This document shows positions 17,951 to 26,304 of a stretch of DNA of 64,000 nucleotides, one piece after another. Under the pieces are notes generated by a model, which worked only from the letters and a program-made list of their open reading frames with translations, was not told the origin of the DNA and made no database searches. The position numbers were made by a program, and so were the translations under genes. This DNA is from Desulfobulbaceae bacterium. Its GTDB lineage: Bacteria > Desulfobacterota > Desulfobulbia > Desulfobulbales > SURF-16. The stretch spans positions 1 to 64,000 of the forward strand of contig JALNXE010000009.1 in assembly GCA_023230525.1 (NCBI GenBank). Reading direction: 5' to 3'. Position 1 is the stretch's first letter. The number at the start of each line of letters is the position of its first letter.

Positions 17951-19078
17951 CTAAATGTGGCTGGTGAACTTGAACTGCGTGGTAGTTCTCCAGGTATCGT
18001 AAGCCAGACGGTAGTCATCAACTGACTTGATAGTAAAAGGTATACCTGTTTTTTCAAAGAATTTTTCCCAGCCGATTCTCTCTGCCCACTCGCCGACCCG
18101 CTCATACTTGCGGGCGTCTTTTGCATAGGTATCGAGAATGTTCTTTACTGCGGCAACAGTCTCGGGCCAGCGCGGCGGAGTGTTGGGCAGGAAAGGAATA
18201 ACCAGCTTGGAGAACTTCGGCATTGATTTACGGTTGGAAACCTTACCGCCGACCAGAATGGCAATACCGTCACCCTCCGGATCCGCCAGAGGCATAGCCG
18301 GGCACATGGTGTAACAGTTACCGCAGAACATACAGCGTTCATTTTTTACTTTAACAGTCTTCACTTCCACACCGGCACTGTTGGTTGCCTTAGCAGGCGA
18401 AATTGCACCAAGCGGGCAGGCGGAAATCGCCAGGGGAATTTCACACAGTCCGGAGATGGCGTCATGGTCAATCATCGGCGGTTTGCGGTGAATACCGAGG
18501 ATAGCGATGTCAGAGGCATGTACGGCACCGCACATGTTCAGACAGCAGGCCAGAGCTACACGCACCTGGGCCGGCAGAGTCATGCTGGTGAAGTAATCAA
18601 ACAGTTCATCCATAACGGCTTTTACCACACCGGAAGCATCTGTCGCCGGGGTGTGGCAATGTACCCAACCCTGGGTGTGCACGATGGCGGAGACACTGGC
18701 GCCGGTTGCACCGATCGGGAACTTGTTGCCGCGGCTCTTCAGATCGTCAATCAGCGGCTGAACTTTAGCTTTGGCATCAACCATGAACTCAACGTTATTC
18801 CTGGTGGTCCAACGGACAAACCCACCACAATGCTTGTCGGCAATGTCGCAGATCTCGCGAATATGGTCAATACTGATCAGTCGCGCTGCGCCGCAGCGTA
18901 CGGTCCAGCACTCATCGCCGGTCTCGCTCTTGTGCATCAGAACGCCGGGCTGGGTGATCTCATGATAAAGCCATTTACCGAAATTCTTTTTGATCACTGG
19001 CGGTAAAAACTTCTCATAATGTGGGGGGCCAAGATCGGTGATTCTATCTTCCATCGGTTTATCTGGATTGTAACCCAT
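17951..19078 (-). CDS. dsrB: Dissimilatory sulfite reductase beta subunit
   Basis: The 375-residue product is DsrB of the alpha2beta2 siroheme enzyme that reduces sulfite, passing sulfur to DsrC. It has the siroheme/[4Fe-4S] ligand cysteines in [14 protein letters not shown] near residue 176 and in the ISACPLGAI region. An inserted ferredoxin-type cluster motif reads [12 protein letters not shown] near residue 249. It starts 62 bases after the dsrA stop and has a ribosome binding site of AGGAGG type. Length and motif order are standard for reductive-type DsrB. Confidence 0.98.
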   Translation of the reverse strand: MGYNPDKPMEDRITDLGPPHYEKFLPPVIKKNFGKWLYHEITQPGVLMHKSETGDECWTVRCGAARLISIDHIREICDIADKHCGGFVRWTTRNNVEFMVDAKAKVQPLIDDLKSRGNKFPIGATGASVSAIVHTQGWVHCHTPATDASGVVKAVMDELFDYFTSMTLPAQVRVALACCLNMCGAVHASDIAILGIHRKPPMIDHDAISGLCEIPLAISACPLGAISPAKATNSAGVEVKTVKVKNERCMFCGNCYTMCPAMPLADPEGDGIAILVGGKVSNRKSMPKFSKLVIPFLPNTPPRWPETVAAVKNILDTYAKDARKYERVGEWAERIGWEKFFEKTGIPFTIKSVDDYRLAYDTWRTTTQFKFTSHI

Positions 19079-19140
19079 ATGTATACCTCCTTATATTTCA
19101 GTAAGTATAGTACTTAAGAATTATTTCTGAGTAGTAGTTA

Positions 19141-20421
19141 TCACTGTGCGTGACGTTTACGGAACTCTCTGATATCACGTTCAAAGCCGCCTTCAACCTC
19201 TTCGGATTGCCAGAAAACATAGGGGTTGGAGCGGGGCTCTCTTACATGCTGCGGAATGGGCTCAACTTCCATAACCTTGAGGAAGGTGGGCAGACCAACG
19301 CGCTGAATGGTCTCACCAACACGCTCACGGTTCTTGCCGACTTCCATCCACCAATCCCAGATCTTCTCGATCTTCTCAACAACCTCTTCATATTCACTCT
19401 CGGCATCAACGTTGACGAAAGGAAAGATCATGGTGGCGAACTGGGCGCCATCGAGGATCGGAGCTTTTGCGCCGACGCAGATGGTGGCACCTTGCTCTTT
19501 ACCGGGACGGAGTGCACGGGGCATGACGTTGATGCAGTGCATGCAGCGTGTACATTCCTTATTGTCGATTTTCAGCGTATCGCCTTCCATCCACATACAG
19601 CCGGTGGGGCACAGGTCGATAACCTCTTTCTGGATGTCGAATTTACCCCAGTCGCGGCCGGCATGAGCGCCGCCATTGGACGGGAATTCGCCTTTGATAT
19701 AGCCTTTTACTGCGGCCTGATCAATGCGGATGTCATCTTTCCAGTTACCGATAACGGCAAAATCGGAGCGGGCAAGCGCGGCTACGCAGTCATTCGGGCA
19801 ACCGGACATCTTGAATTTAAATTTATAGGGGAAAGCGGGACGATGCAGCTCATCCTGATATTTATTGGTCAGGAAATGGCAGAGCGCCTGGGTATCGAAG
19901 CATGACCACTCGCAGCGTGACTTGCCAAGACAGCAGGAAGGTGTCCGCAGGTTGGAACCGGAACCGCCGAGATCCTGCTTCAGCTCATGGGTCAGGTCGT
20001 AGAACAGGGGCTCCAGATTCGGGGTTGTGGTGCCCAGAAGTACCATGTCACCGGTTGAACCGTGCATGTTGGTCATACCGGAACCATATTTCTGCCACAG
20101 ATTACAGATGGCCCGCAGATTCTCCGTGCTGTAATACAAACCTGAAGGCTGATTGACACGGACGGTATGGAAGTGTGCAACGCCAGGGAATTGCTTGGGC
20201 ACATCGGAGTAGCGGCCGACGATACCACCGCCGTATCCGAATACACCTACGATACCACCATGTTTCCAGTGGGTGATCCTGTCTTTGTAAGACAGCTCCA
20301 CCTGGCCCAGAATGTCCCAGCATTCCGGTTTTGTTGCGGCCTGACGCTTGAGATCAGTCACAAAGCTTGGCCATGGTCCTTTCTCGAGTTCGTCCAATAA
20401 GGGCGTATCATGCTTTGGCAT
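19141..20421 (-). CDS. dsrA: Dissimilatory sulfite reductase alpha subunit
   Basis: The 426-residue product is DsrA. It contains the conserved TPSCCLGKSRCEWSCFDT segment near residue 170 and GCPNDCVAALARSDF near residue 220, which carry siroheme-linked cluster cysteines, and the ferredoxin-domain motif CTRCMHCINVMP. The start at base 20421 is chosen over an ATG 17 codons upstream because AGGAGG lies 8-9 bases before it and homologues begin with an MAKHxTPxLDxLExGPWPSF-like stretch. It leads the dsrABD operon. Confidence 0.98.
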   Translation of the reverse strand: MPKHDTPLLDELEKGPWPSFVTDLKRQAATKPECWDILGQVELSYKDRITHWKHGGIVGVFGYGGGIVGRYSDVPKQFPGVAHFHTVRVNQPSGLYYSTENLRAICNLWQKYGSGMTNMHGSTGDMVLLGTTTPNLEPLFYDLTHELKQDLGGSGSNLRTPSCCLGKSRCEWSCFDTQALCHFLTNKYQDELHRPAFPYKFKFKMSGCPNDCVAALARSDFAVIGNWKDDIRIDQAAVKGYIKGEFPSNGGAHAGRDWGKFDIQKEVIDLCPTGCMWMEGDTLKIDNKECTRCMHCINVMPRALRPGKEQGATICVGAKAPILDGAQFATMIFPFVNVDAESEYEEVVEKIEKIWDWWMEVGKNRERVGETIQRVGLPTFLKVMEVEPIPQHVREPRSNPYVFWQSEEVEGGFERDIREFRKRHAQ

Positions 20422-20568
20422 TTTCTCGTTTCCTCCTAAGGATCTGTTAATATGTAAGCCTAACCTGCTCACCCTCAGCTAATCAGTTAATGACGCGCCT
20501 CTTTAACGCTCCACTTTTCTGCTGCAGAATGAACAAACGCATTACTGAATACTAATTCAGTTTTGTCG

Positions 20569-20597
20569 AACTTATCCACCTCGCAACTTTTTGTCAA
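20569..20597 (-). promoter_or_regulatory. Candidate promoter of dsrABD
   Basis: On the minus strand a perfect TTGACA is followed after 17 bases by TAAGTT, about 150 bases upstream of the dsrA start. The 327-base spacer between dsrA and the divergent DUF134 gene holds no convincing gene; a 78-codon ORF there has no RBS or family match. The rest is AT-rich leader and probably the DUF134 promoter. Confidence 0.45.
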
Positions 20598-20748
20598 CAA
20601 AAAATCTTTATCTTTAAATATGATTTTTTTGTCAGGTCGGTTATTAAGCATTAGTATGTTATTTTTAGATAAATTTCCCGGTATGATGTTTATATGAAAT
20701 AATTGGACCGCCACTTTTCTCAACTCTATTTTTTATTGTAATAACAAC

Positions 20749-21099
20749 GTGTCACGCCCAAAGAAAAAACGCTTATGTGAAGGAAGACTCTGCGGCCGCG
20801 CTTTCAAGCCGGCACGTATCCCCATGACCAAGCTGCGCAAGATCGACCTGCTGCGCGATGAACTGGAGACATTAAAACTCTGCGATATGGAGGGGTTGAC
20901 CCAGGAACAGGCTGGTCAGAAAATGGGAATTTCCCGTGGCACCGTGCAACGGATACTCACCAGGGCCAGACAGAAGGTGGCGGAGGCCCTGGTGACCGGC
21001 GCCGCCTTGGTTTTTCAGGAAGATTCACCTGAAGTCCAGCAGCACCTGACCAGGGTTTCCGACCTGCGGTGGGAGGGGGAAATAGAGGAAGAAAATTAA
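20749..21099 (+). CDS. DUF134/UPF0251 helix-turn-helix protein
   Basis: The 116-residue protein begins with GTG. It has the DUF134 pattern: a basic MSRPKKKR start, a CEGRLCGRAFKPARIP segment, and a sigma-factor-like helix-turn-helix (LTQEQAGQKMGISRGTVQRIL near residue 53). Such proteins are usually found beside NifX/NifB-type iron-molybdenum cofactor proteins, as here (NifX-like gene at 21366-21761), and are presumed to regulate or sense metal-sulfur metabolism. It is divergent from dsrA. No strong ribosome binding site is seen before the GTG, so the start is uncertain by a few codons. Confidence 0.85.
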   Translation: MSRPKKKRLCEGRLCGRAFKPARIPMTKLRKIDLLRDELETLKLCDMEGLTQEQAGQKMGISRGTVQRILTRARQKVAEALVTGAALVFQEDSPEVQQHLTRVSDLRWEGEIEEEN

Positions 21100-21116
21100 A
21101 CCATGACCTCATCAGA

Positions 21117-21205
21117 ATTCGCCATTCAGTCGGAATTGTGCCTGCGCAATAAAACAGCAGGTTTCTAAAAATTAGTTATTCCGGTTTCTGAATGGTGAAT
21201 TCTGG
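21117..21205. repeat. Imperfect inverted repeat with GAATTC/CATTCAG arms
   Basis: The left arm (GAATTCGCCATTCAG) can pair with the right arm (CTGAATGGTGAATTC) over an 89-base element just after the DUF134 gene. The motif vocabulary (GAATTC, ATTCAG) matches the GGAGTCAGGAGTC repeat family. Confidence 0.55.
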
Positions 21206-21242
21206 CTGTCCTGGTATTTCCCCCTGGGGGCAGAAAATCTTT

Positions 21243-21310
21243 TTTCACCACAGAGAGCGCAGAGAAACAATTTTTGTGCCATTTTGTGGGCTTTGCGCTC
21301 TCTGTGGTAA
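21243..21310. repeat. Dispersed inverted repeat, ACCACAGAG family, copy 2
   Basis: The arms ACCACAGAGAGCGCAGAG and CTTTGCGCTCTCTGTGGT pair almost perfectly around a central AT-rich region. Related copies are at 2691-2764 and 40112-40190. A 62-codon ORF through it is an artefact of the repeat. Confidence 0.85.
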
Positions 21311-21365
21311 TTTTTTTTAGTTGTTACGAAGCCATCGATGGTAACCTCGCCGAAGCTCAAACAAA

Positions 21366-21761
21366 TCAGTGATGGCAGTCCGCCCCCCCCTTACAGGCCT
21401 GCTGGGGCTGCATGACGGTCAACCTGTTGCCGAGGAATCCTTCAACAACCGTCAGCACGTCCTGATATTCCTCGCGCGAGGCGAAATAGACATCAATACC
21501 CACCTCGTTGAAACCCTGCAGGGGGCGCATGCCGATGCCGCCCACCACCAGGGCGTCCACATTGCGCTCCTTCAGCAGATTCACCGGCGCCATACAGCCG
21601 CCGGCACCATGTTCCACATTGGCAAAGGTATCCACTCCGGCAATCTTGCCGTCCTGCAGATCAATGACGGTAAACAGGTCACAGTGACCGAAATGATCAG
21701 AACGGGTGGCAGCCATACCCCCCGGATTGTTGGTTGGTACGGCGATTTTTAAATTTTTCAT
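21366..21761 (-). CDS. NifX/NifB-type iron-molybdenum cofactor family protein
   Basis: The 131-residue single-domain protein belongs to the dinitrogenase iron-molybdenum cofactor biosynthesis family (KIAVPTNN start, SDHFGHCDLFTVID, then DALVVGGIGMRPLQGF). Members bind Fe-S or Fe-Mo cofactors or shuttle metals. No nitrogenase genes are near, so the role is probably a metal-sulfur chaperone of another pathway. The C-terminus is rich in Cys and His (CKGGADCHH), suiting metal binding. It follows the ACR3-like permease gene by 17 bases on the same strand, so the two likely form one transcript with the DUF302 gene. Confidence 0.88.
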   Translation of the reverse strand: MKNLKIAVPTNNPGGMAATRSDHFGHCDLFTVIDLQDGKIAGVDTFANVEHGAGGCMAPVNLLKERNVDALVVGGIGMRPLQGFNEVGIDVYFASREEYQDVLTVVEGFLGNRLTVMQPQQACKGGADCHH

Positions 21762-21778
21762 AATACTCTCCTTGTTGA

Positions 21779-22771
21779 TTACGCTGATGCCTCCTCAGGA
21801 GGCGGTCCAAAAATAATATCGGTAAATTTGACATACCATGCGGCAGACTGTACCTGAATGATATACGAAATGGCAATCACCAGGGCGGCATTGGCCCCCT
21901 GGGCGCCAAAGGCATTAATGGCAATGGCCAGGGCAATGGACAGATTGCGCATCACCGTGCCGTACACCAGGGCAATGGCGTCTCCCCGCTTGAAAAACAG
22001 CCTGCCGACCAGTGTGCTCACCAGATAATTCACTGAATAGATAATCAGTAAGGGCACAAAAATGGCGCCGATGATAGCGGGATTTGCATAAATCTGCTTT
22101 GACTTCAGGGCAATGGCCACAAAAACGATTCCCAGCACCCCAAGGGTGGACAGGGCAGGAAAAAGGGGAACAATGTCCTTCTTGAACTTCGGCATGCCGT
22201 ATTTTTTCAGCAGGGACTGCCTGGTGGCGTAGCCGAGGAGCATGGGAAGAAAAACAATGACGATAATCTGCTTGATTACCAGATAAATATCCACGTCCAC
22301 CTTGGCCCCCAGAAGAAACTGGACATAAAACGGCGTGGCCAGGGAACCGAGGGTGAGGCCGAGGACGGTCATATTGATGGCCGCCCCCAGATTGCCCTTG
22401 GCAAAACCTGTCCAGGAAATGGTCATGCCGCTGGTGGGCAACAGGGAGGCAAGCAGCAAGCCCAGAGCCATATAGGGCTGATCCGCGAAAAAGCAGCGGC
22501 CCAGCCCATAAGCCAGAAAAGGGATGAAACAGAAATTGATGACCTGGGTCAGCAACTGCAGCTTGACATTTTTGATCCCCTCCTGCAGATGCTTGATGTT
22601 CAGCGTCACCATCATGGGGTAGACCATCAGGAAGGTAAAGGGCACGATCAGCGACTTGAGCTGTGCAAGCAGAGACTGGTCAACGCTTATGCCGAGAATG
22701 AAGCCGGCAATCATCATTACCGGGATGGCGGTGACCAGATTTTTATTGATTTTGATCAGAAAGTTCCACAT
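21779..22771 (-). CDS. ACR3/bile acid:sodium symporter family permease
   Basis: The 330-residue product has about ten hydrophobic helices and the BASS/ACR3 fold pattern. It includes LLASLLPTSGMTISWTGFA near residue 110 (the ACR3 superfamily motif region) and FVAIALKSKQIY in the C-terminal half. ACR3 members export arsenite. The strict ACR3 cysteine of the PCTAM motif appears replaced (PTSGM), so the substrate may be another anion. The start at MWNFLIKINK is chosen because upstream codons derive from a dispersed repeat. It is followed by a NifX-like gene and preceded by DUF302. Confidence 0.8.
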   Translation of the reverse strand: MWNFLIKINKNLVTAIPVMMIAGFILGISVDQSLLAQLKSLIVPFTFLMVYPMMVTLNIKHLQEGIKNVKLQLLTQVINFCFIPFLAYGLGRCFFADQPYMALGLLLASLLPTSGMTISWTGFAKGNLGAAINMTVLGLTLGSLATPFYVQFLLGAKVDVDIYLVIKQIIVIVFLPMLLGYATRQSLLKKYGMPKFKKDIVPLFPALSTLGVLGIVFVAIALKSKQIYANPAIIGAIFVPLLIIYSVNYLVSTLVGRLFFKRGDAIALVYGTVMRNLSIALAIAINAFGAQGANAALVIAISYIIQVQSAAWYVKFTDIIFGPPPEEASA

Positions 22772-22782
22772 GACAGTTATTT

Positions 22783-22839
22783 GATTGCGGATTGCGGATT
22801 GAAGAGACGGATCCAGCGGCAAATCCCCAATCCGCAATC
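22783..22839. repeat. Inverted repeat with GATTGCGGATTGCGGATTG arm
   Basis: The left arm GATTGCGGATTGCGGATTG pairs with the right arm CAATCCGCAATC. The element fills the spacer between the DUF302 gene and the permease, and its right arm includes two bases of the DUF302 stop codon. Confidence 0.7.
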
Positions 22840-23248
22840 ATTTGGCCTCATCAATCATTGATCTGATCTTATCGTAGGTTTGGGCCAGAGAGCCAGGAAA
22901 GACGTCATCTGCCACCACGCCGCGGATCTGCTCTTCGCTGTAACGGAGAAAACGGATCTGGGTTTTGCCTTCCCGGCTGAAAACCATCACGAATTTCGGC
23001 ATGAGTATTGCCCTTTCCGGGTTGGCGCCCAGACTTTTTGCCGCCTTATCCGGCTTGCAGATCTGAATCATGTGCAGATCAAAACCCGGAGCAACCTCGG
23101 CACCGTGGGCCTGAAATGCCTGCGCCATGTTCATGGTGGACTCATTGTTGATGATGAATCCGTTCTTTTGCAAGACCACCCCCAGAGACGTTGCAAAATC
23201 AGCGGGACTTTTCCCCGTCTGGGCGGCAAAGACCTGATCTTTTTTCAT
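22838..23248 (-). CDS. DUF302-domain protein
   Basis: The 136-residue cytosolic protein matches the DUF302 pattern (GVVLQKNGFIIN, an acidic central region, ICKPDKAAKSLGANPERAILMPKFVMVF and a short C-terminal helix). The domain has a known dimeric alpha/beta fold but no proven reaction. It is frequently linked to sulfur or metal stress genes. Here it heads a minus-strand set with the ACR3-like permease and NifX-like protein and faces a divergent CoA-disulfide-reductase-like gene. The 239-base divergent spacer contains ATAT-rich short palindromes (about 23288-23321) that could be an ArsR-type operator; this is only a suggestion. Confidence 0.85.
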   Translation of the reverse strand: MKKDQVFAAQTGKSPADFATSLGVVLQKNGFIINNESTMNMAQAFQAHGAEVAPGFDLHMIQICKPDKAAKSLGANPERAILMPKFVMVFSREGKTQIRFLRYSEEQIRGVVADDVFPGSLAQTYDKIRSMIDEAK

Positions 23249-23487
23249 AATTGGCCTCTTTTTTCCTTTTATCTGAAAAATAACGCGCTATAGTTATGTG
23301 CATATGTCCATATATACGACCAGACGCCACCCTTGTCAAGCAGGAATTTAAGTATTTCCTAAAATTTAAAAACCACCGCATTGACACTGAAGTCATTTCG
23401 ATTTAAGTTGCGGTACTTACTACAAAGATAACTAACTGCCATATTTATGAAGTCTTGAAAAATTCAACTTGCCGGGGGAGAAAGAAC

Positions 23488-25212
23488 ATGGGTAAAAAAA
23501 TTGTCATCATAGGCGGTGTTGCCGCAGGACCAAAGGCCGCATGTCACTGTAAGCGGCTCCTGCCCGAAGCGGATATCACGATCCTTGACCAGGACAGCCT
23601 CATATCCTATGGCGGCTGCGGCATTCCCTACTACGTGTCCGGGGATGTCAGTGATGAGGAGGAGCTGCGCAAAACCAGCTTTCACATGACCCGGGATGCC
23701 ACATTCTTTCAGGATGCCAAGGGCGTCAAGGTGCGTACCCAAACCCGGGCCCTGGCCATTGACCGGCAGAAGAAATGCGTGGAAGTTGAAAACGTGGTAA
23801 GCGGTGCCAGGGATTCCGTTCCCTATGACAAACTGGTCATTGCCACCGGCAGCCAGCCCTTTGTCCTGCCCATTCCAGGGGCGGATCTTGACGGGGTGTA
23901 CACCATCAGCGATCTGCACAAGGCCATTGCCATCAAAAGCCGGCTGGCCAGGGGCGAGGTGGGCAGGGCCGTGGTCATCGGCGGCGGCGCCATCGGCCTG
24001 GAAATGGCCGAGGCCTTTGCCGATCTCTGGGGCGCGGAAACATCGGTCATTGAATTCATGCCCCAGGTCCTGCCGCGCATCATCGACGCCCCCTTTGCCG
24101 CCATGCTGCAGCACCACATGCAGAAGCACGGGGTGCAGATCTACACCGGCGAAGGAGCCCTGTCCATTGAGGCTGACGGCAACGGCAAGGCCTGCCGGGT
24201 GGTGACCCCCAAGCGCACCATCGACACCGATATCGTGGTCATGTCCGCCGGGGTCCGTCCCAGGACCCAGCTGGCCAAAGAGGCCGGCCTGCTCGTTTCG
24301 CCGCTTGGCATCGTGGTCAACAACCGCCTGCAGACCTCGGATCCCGACATCTATGCCGCCGGGGACTGCATCGAGACCACCAATCTGATCACCGGCAAGA
24401 AATTCTTCGCCCCCATGGGCTCCCTGGCCAACCGCGAGGGCCGGGTGGTGGGAGACAACCTGGCCGGTATCCACTCCACCTTCAACGGCGTTGTGGGAAG
24501 CTTTGTCATGAAGGCCTTTGAAAGCTGCATCGGCGCCACCGGCCTCAGCCTGGAAACCGCCCGCGCCGAGGGCTTTGAGGCGGATGCCTCCATCTCCGCC
24601 CCTTCCGACCGGGCCCATTTTTTCCCCACCGAGTCGAAAATGCCCATGCAGCTCGTTTTTGACCGCAAGAGCCGCCGGGTGCTGGGGGTCCAGGCCTTCG
24701 GCGCCGCCAACGATGCGGTGCTGGCCCGGATCAATGCCGCCGCAGCCCTGATCGGCAAGGGGGGCACCATCGACGACTTCAGCCTGCTGGAAATGGCCTA
24801 TGCCCCGCCCTTTGCCACGGCTATCGACGCGCTGAACGCCGCGGCCAATGTGGCGGACAACATGGCCTGCGGCCGGCAGCGCAACGTGGCCATCCAGGAT
24901 TTCCTTGACTGGATTGCCGCGCCCAGCTCCCGGCCGGACTGGCTTGCCCTGGACCTCCGCCATCCCAAAGAGGTTGAGCCTTTTGCCCAGAAATTCGCCG
25001 AGCTGTGGCTGGGCATTCCCTATAACGAGATACGCCGGCGCCATAACGAGCTGCCCGGAGACAAAACCCTGATCATCATCTGCGATGCCGGCACGCGCTC
25101 CTATGAAATACAGGTCTTTCTGGACAGCCTCGGCCGCAAAAACAGCCTGGTGCTGGGCGGCGGCTTTAATGTCATCTCCCGCCTCGGGGTGGACTGGTGG
25201 CCGAAAAAATAG
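23488..25212 (+). CDS. CoA-disulfide reductase-like flavoprotein with C-terminal rhodanese domain
   Basis: The 574-residue enzyme begins with an FAD-binding Rossmann motif (GGVAAGPKAA). The single redox cysteine is Cys44 in SYGGCGIPYYVSG, the hallmark of CoADR/NADH oxidase-type disulfide reductases. An NAD(P)H-binding GGGAIGLEMAE lies near residue 165, the second FAD motif is IYAAGDC, and a dimerisation domain follows. A rhodanese-like module ends the protein, with catalytic cysteine near residue 532 (IICDAGTRS). This architecture matches NAD(P)H-dependent CoA-persulfide or polysulfide reductases. The start at base 23488 has a GGGGGAG site 8 bases upstream. It is divergent from DUF302. Confidence 0.9.
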   Translation: MGKKIVIIGGVAAGPKAACHCKRLLPEADITILDQDSLISYGGCGIPYYVSGDVSDEEELRKTSFHMTRDATFFQDAKGVKVRTQTRALAIDRQKKCVEVENVVSGARDSVPYDKLVIATGSQPFVLPIPGADLDGVYTISDLHKAIAIKSRLARGEVGRAVVIGGGAIGLEMAEAFADLWGAETSVIEFMPQVLPRIIDAPFAAMLQHHMQKHGVQIYTGEGALSIEADGNGKACRVVTPKRTIDTDIVVMSAGVRPRTQLAKEAGLLVSPLGIVVNNRLQTSDPDIYAAGDCIETTNLITGKKFFAPMGSLANREGRVVGDNLAGIHSTFNGVVGSFVMKAFESCIGATGLSLETARAEGFEADASISAPSDRAHFFPTESKMPMQLVFDRKSRRVLGVQAFGAANDAVLARINAAAALIGKGGTIDDFSLLEMAYAPPFATAIDALNAAANVADNMACGRQRNVAIQDFLDWIAAPSSRPDWLALDLRHPKEVEPFAQKFAELWLGIPYNEIRRRHNELPGDKTLIIICDAGTRSYEIQVFLDSLGRKNSLVLGGGFNVISRLGVDWWPKK

Positions 25213-25215
25213 TTC

Positions 25216-25268
25216 AGGAGCCGTCGTAACGAAATACCCCTTCATTTTGGGTATTTCGTTACGGCCCC
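25216..25268. repeat. GGAGCCGTAACGAAAT palindrome, copy 1
   Basis: GTAACGAAATACCC pairs perfectly with GGGTATTTCGTTAC inside longer arms starting AGGAGCCGT. It begins 4 bases after the preceding stop. Other copies are at 35071-35121, 37714-37765 and 56269-56320. Confidence 0.9.
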
Positions 25269-25385
25269 ATATGCCGCGATAGTATTTTGTCACAACGGTT
25301 TGGCGTTTTGGCTTGAGAGTTTCGGGTTCCGGGTATAGGGTGATAAGAAAGACCCGGCGGCAAGCAGAAAGCCGCTCAAGCCAAC

Positions 25386-26189
25386 ATGAAAGACACCTTT
25401 ATCATAAAGATCTGCGGCCTGCTGTTTATTTTGCTGCTGCTGGCCATCCGGCCGGAGACAGCCCCAGCGCTGACCGGCCGGATCAACCTCAACACCGCAT
25501 CCGTGCAGCAGCTGCAGGAACTCCCCTATATCGGGGAAAAACGCGCCCAGGCCATTGTCGCCTATCGCCGGAGCCACGGGCCTTTCCACAGCCTGGACGA
25601 GCTGGTTGAGGTGGCCGATATCGGGGAAAAATCCCTTGAAGCGATCAAACCCTACCTCGCCCTCGACACCGGCTTTCCCCGGGAAAACAGCCCGAGCGCC
25701 GTCACTGTTCACCAAAAAATCTCCACCGCACCCGGCGATATCATTGTCCTGACGGACGGCAAATACTTCCCCACCCTGGTTGATTACCTTAAAACGGCTG
25801 AGCATTCCATTGACATGACCATGTTTCTTTTCAAGGCAACCGCCTCCCCCGGCAACAAACCGGCCTTACTGCTCAAAGAGCTTATCGCTGCCCGGAAAAA
25901 AGGGGTCGCGGTCCGGCTGGTCCTGGAAAATTCCGGCTATGATGAATCCCTCAACAAGGCAAACGAGAGTGTTGCCCGGAAACTCCGCAAAAACAACATC
26001 CCTGTTGTCTTTGACTCGCCGGACACCACCACCCATGCCAAGATGGTGGTCATTGACCGGCGCTATTCATTTATCGGCAGCCACAACCTGAGCCATTCCG
26101 CCCTGGCCTATAACCATGAAGTTTCCCTGCTGATTGACAACACCGATCTGGCGGCCCAGCTCACCGCCTATATGGATACCCTGCATTAG
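25386..26189 (+). CDS. ComEA-type helix-hairpin-helix fused to phospholipase D-like nuclease
   Basis: The 267-residue protein has a signal peptide or membrane anchor (hydrophobic residues 8-22). A ComEA-like double helix-hairpin-helix DNA-binding domain follows (RINLNTASVQQLQELPYIG, then KSLEAIKPY, about residues 30-92). The C-terminal phospholipase D-like domain has one complete HKD motif near residue 217 (HAKMVVIDRRYSFIGSHN). Single-HKD nucleases such as Nuc act as dimers. An exported DNA-binding nuclease is therefore predicted, possibly for extracellular DNA processing or uptake. The fusion of these two domains is uncommon. No competence genes are nearby. Confidence 0.82.
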   Translation: MKDTFIIKICGLLFILLLLAIRPETAPALTGRINLNTASVQQLQELPYIGEKRAQAIVAYRRSHGPFHSLDELVEVADIGEKSLEAIKPYLALDTGFPRENSPSAVTVHQKISTAPGDIIVLTDGKYFPTLVDYLKTAEHSIDMTMFLFKATASPGNKPALLLKELIAARKKGVAVRLVLENSGYDESLNKANESVARKLRKNNIPVVFDSPDTTTHAKMVVIDRRYSFIGSHNLSHSALAYNHEVSLLIDNTDLAAQLTAYMDTLH

Positions 26190-26304
26190 CAGGGAGATGA
26201 AACAAGGGGCGGAGTAAAAACCAGGCCCATTACCGGCAATCTGGCCGGGCGACTTTCGCATGCACTTTCAGCTCGGTTGGCTTTCCCGGCAACAGGAGGA
26301 AGCA

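Noticed and set aside
20487..20723. 78-codon minus-strand frame between dsrA and the DUF134 gene
   Set aside because: No ribosome binding site or recognisable domain; it runs through the probable dsr promoter.
21172..21360. 62-codon minus-strand frame with HRERKAHK segment
   Set aside because: It is the translation of a dispersed inverted repeat; similar peptides arise wherever this repeat occurs.
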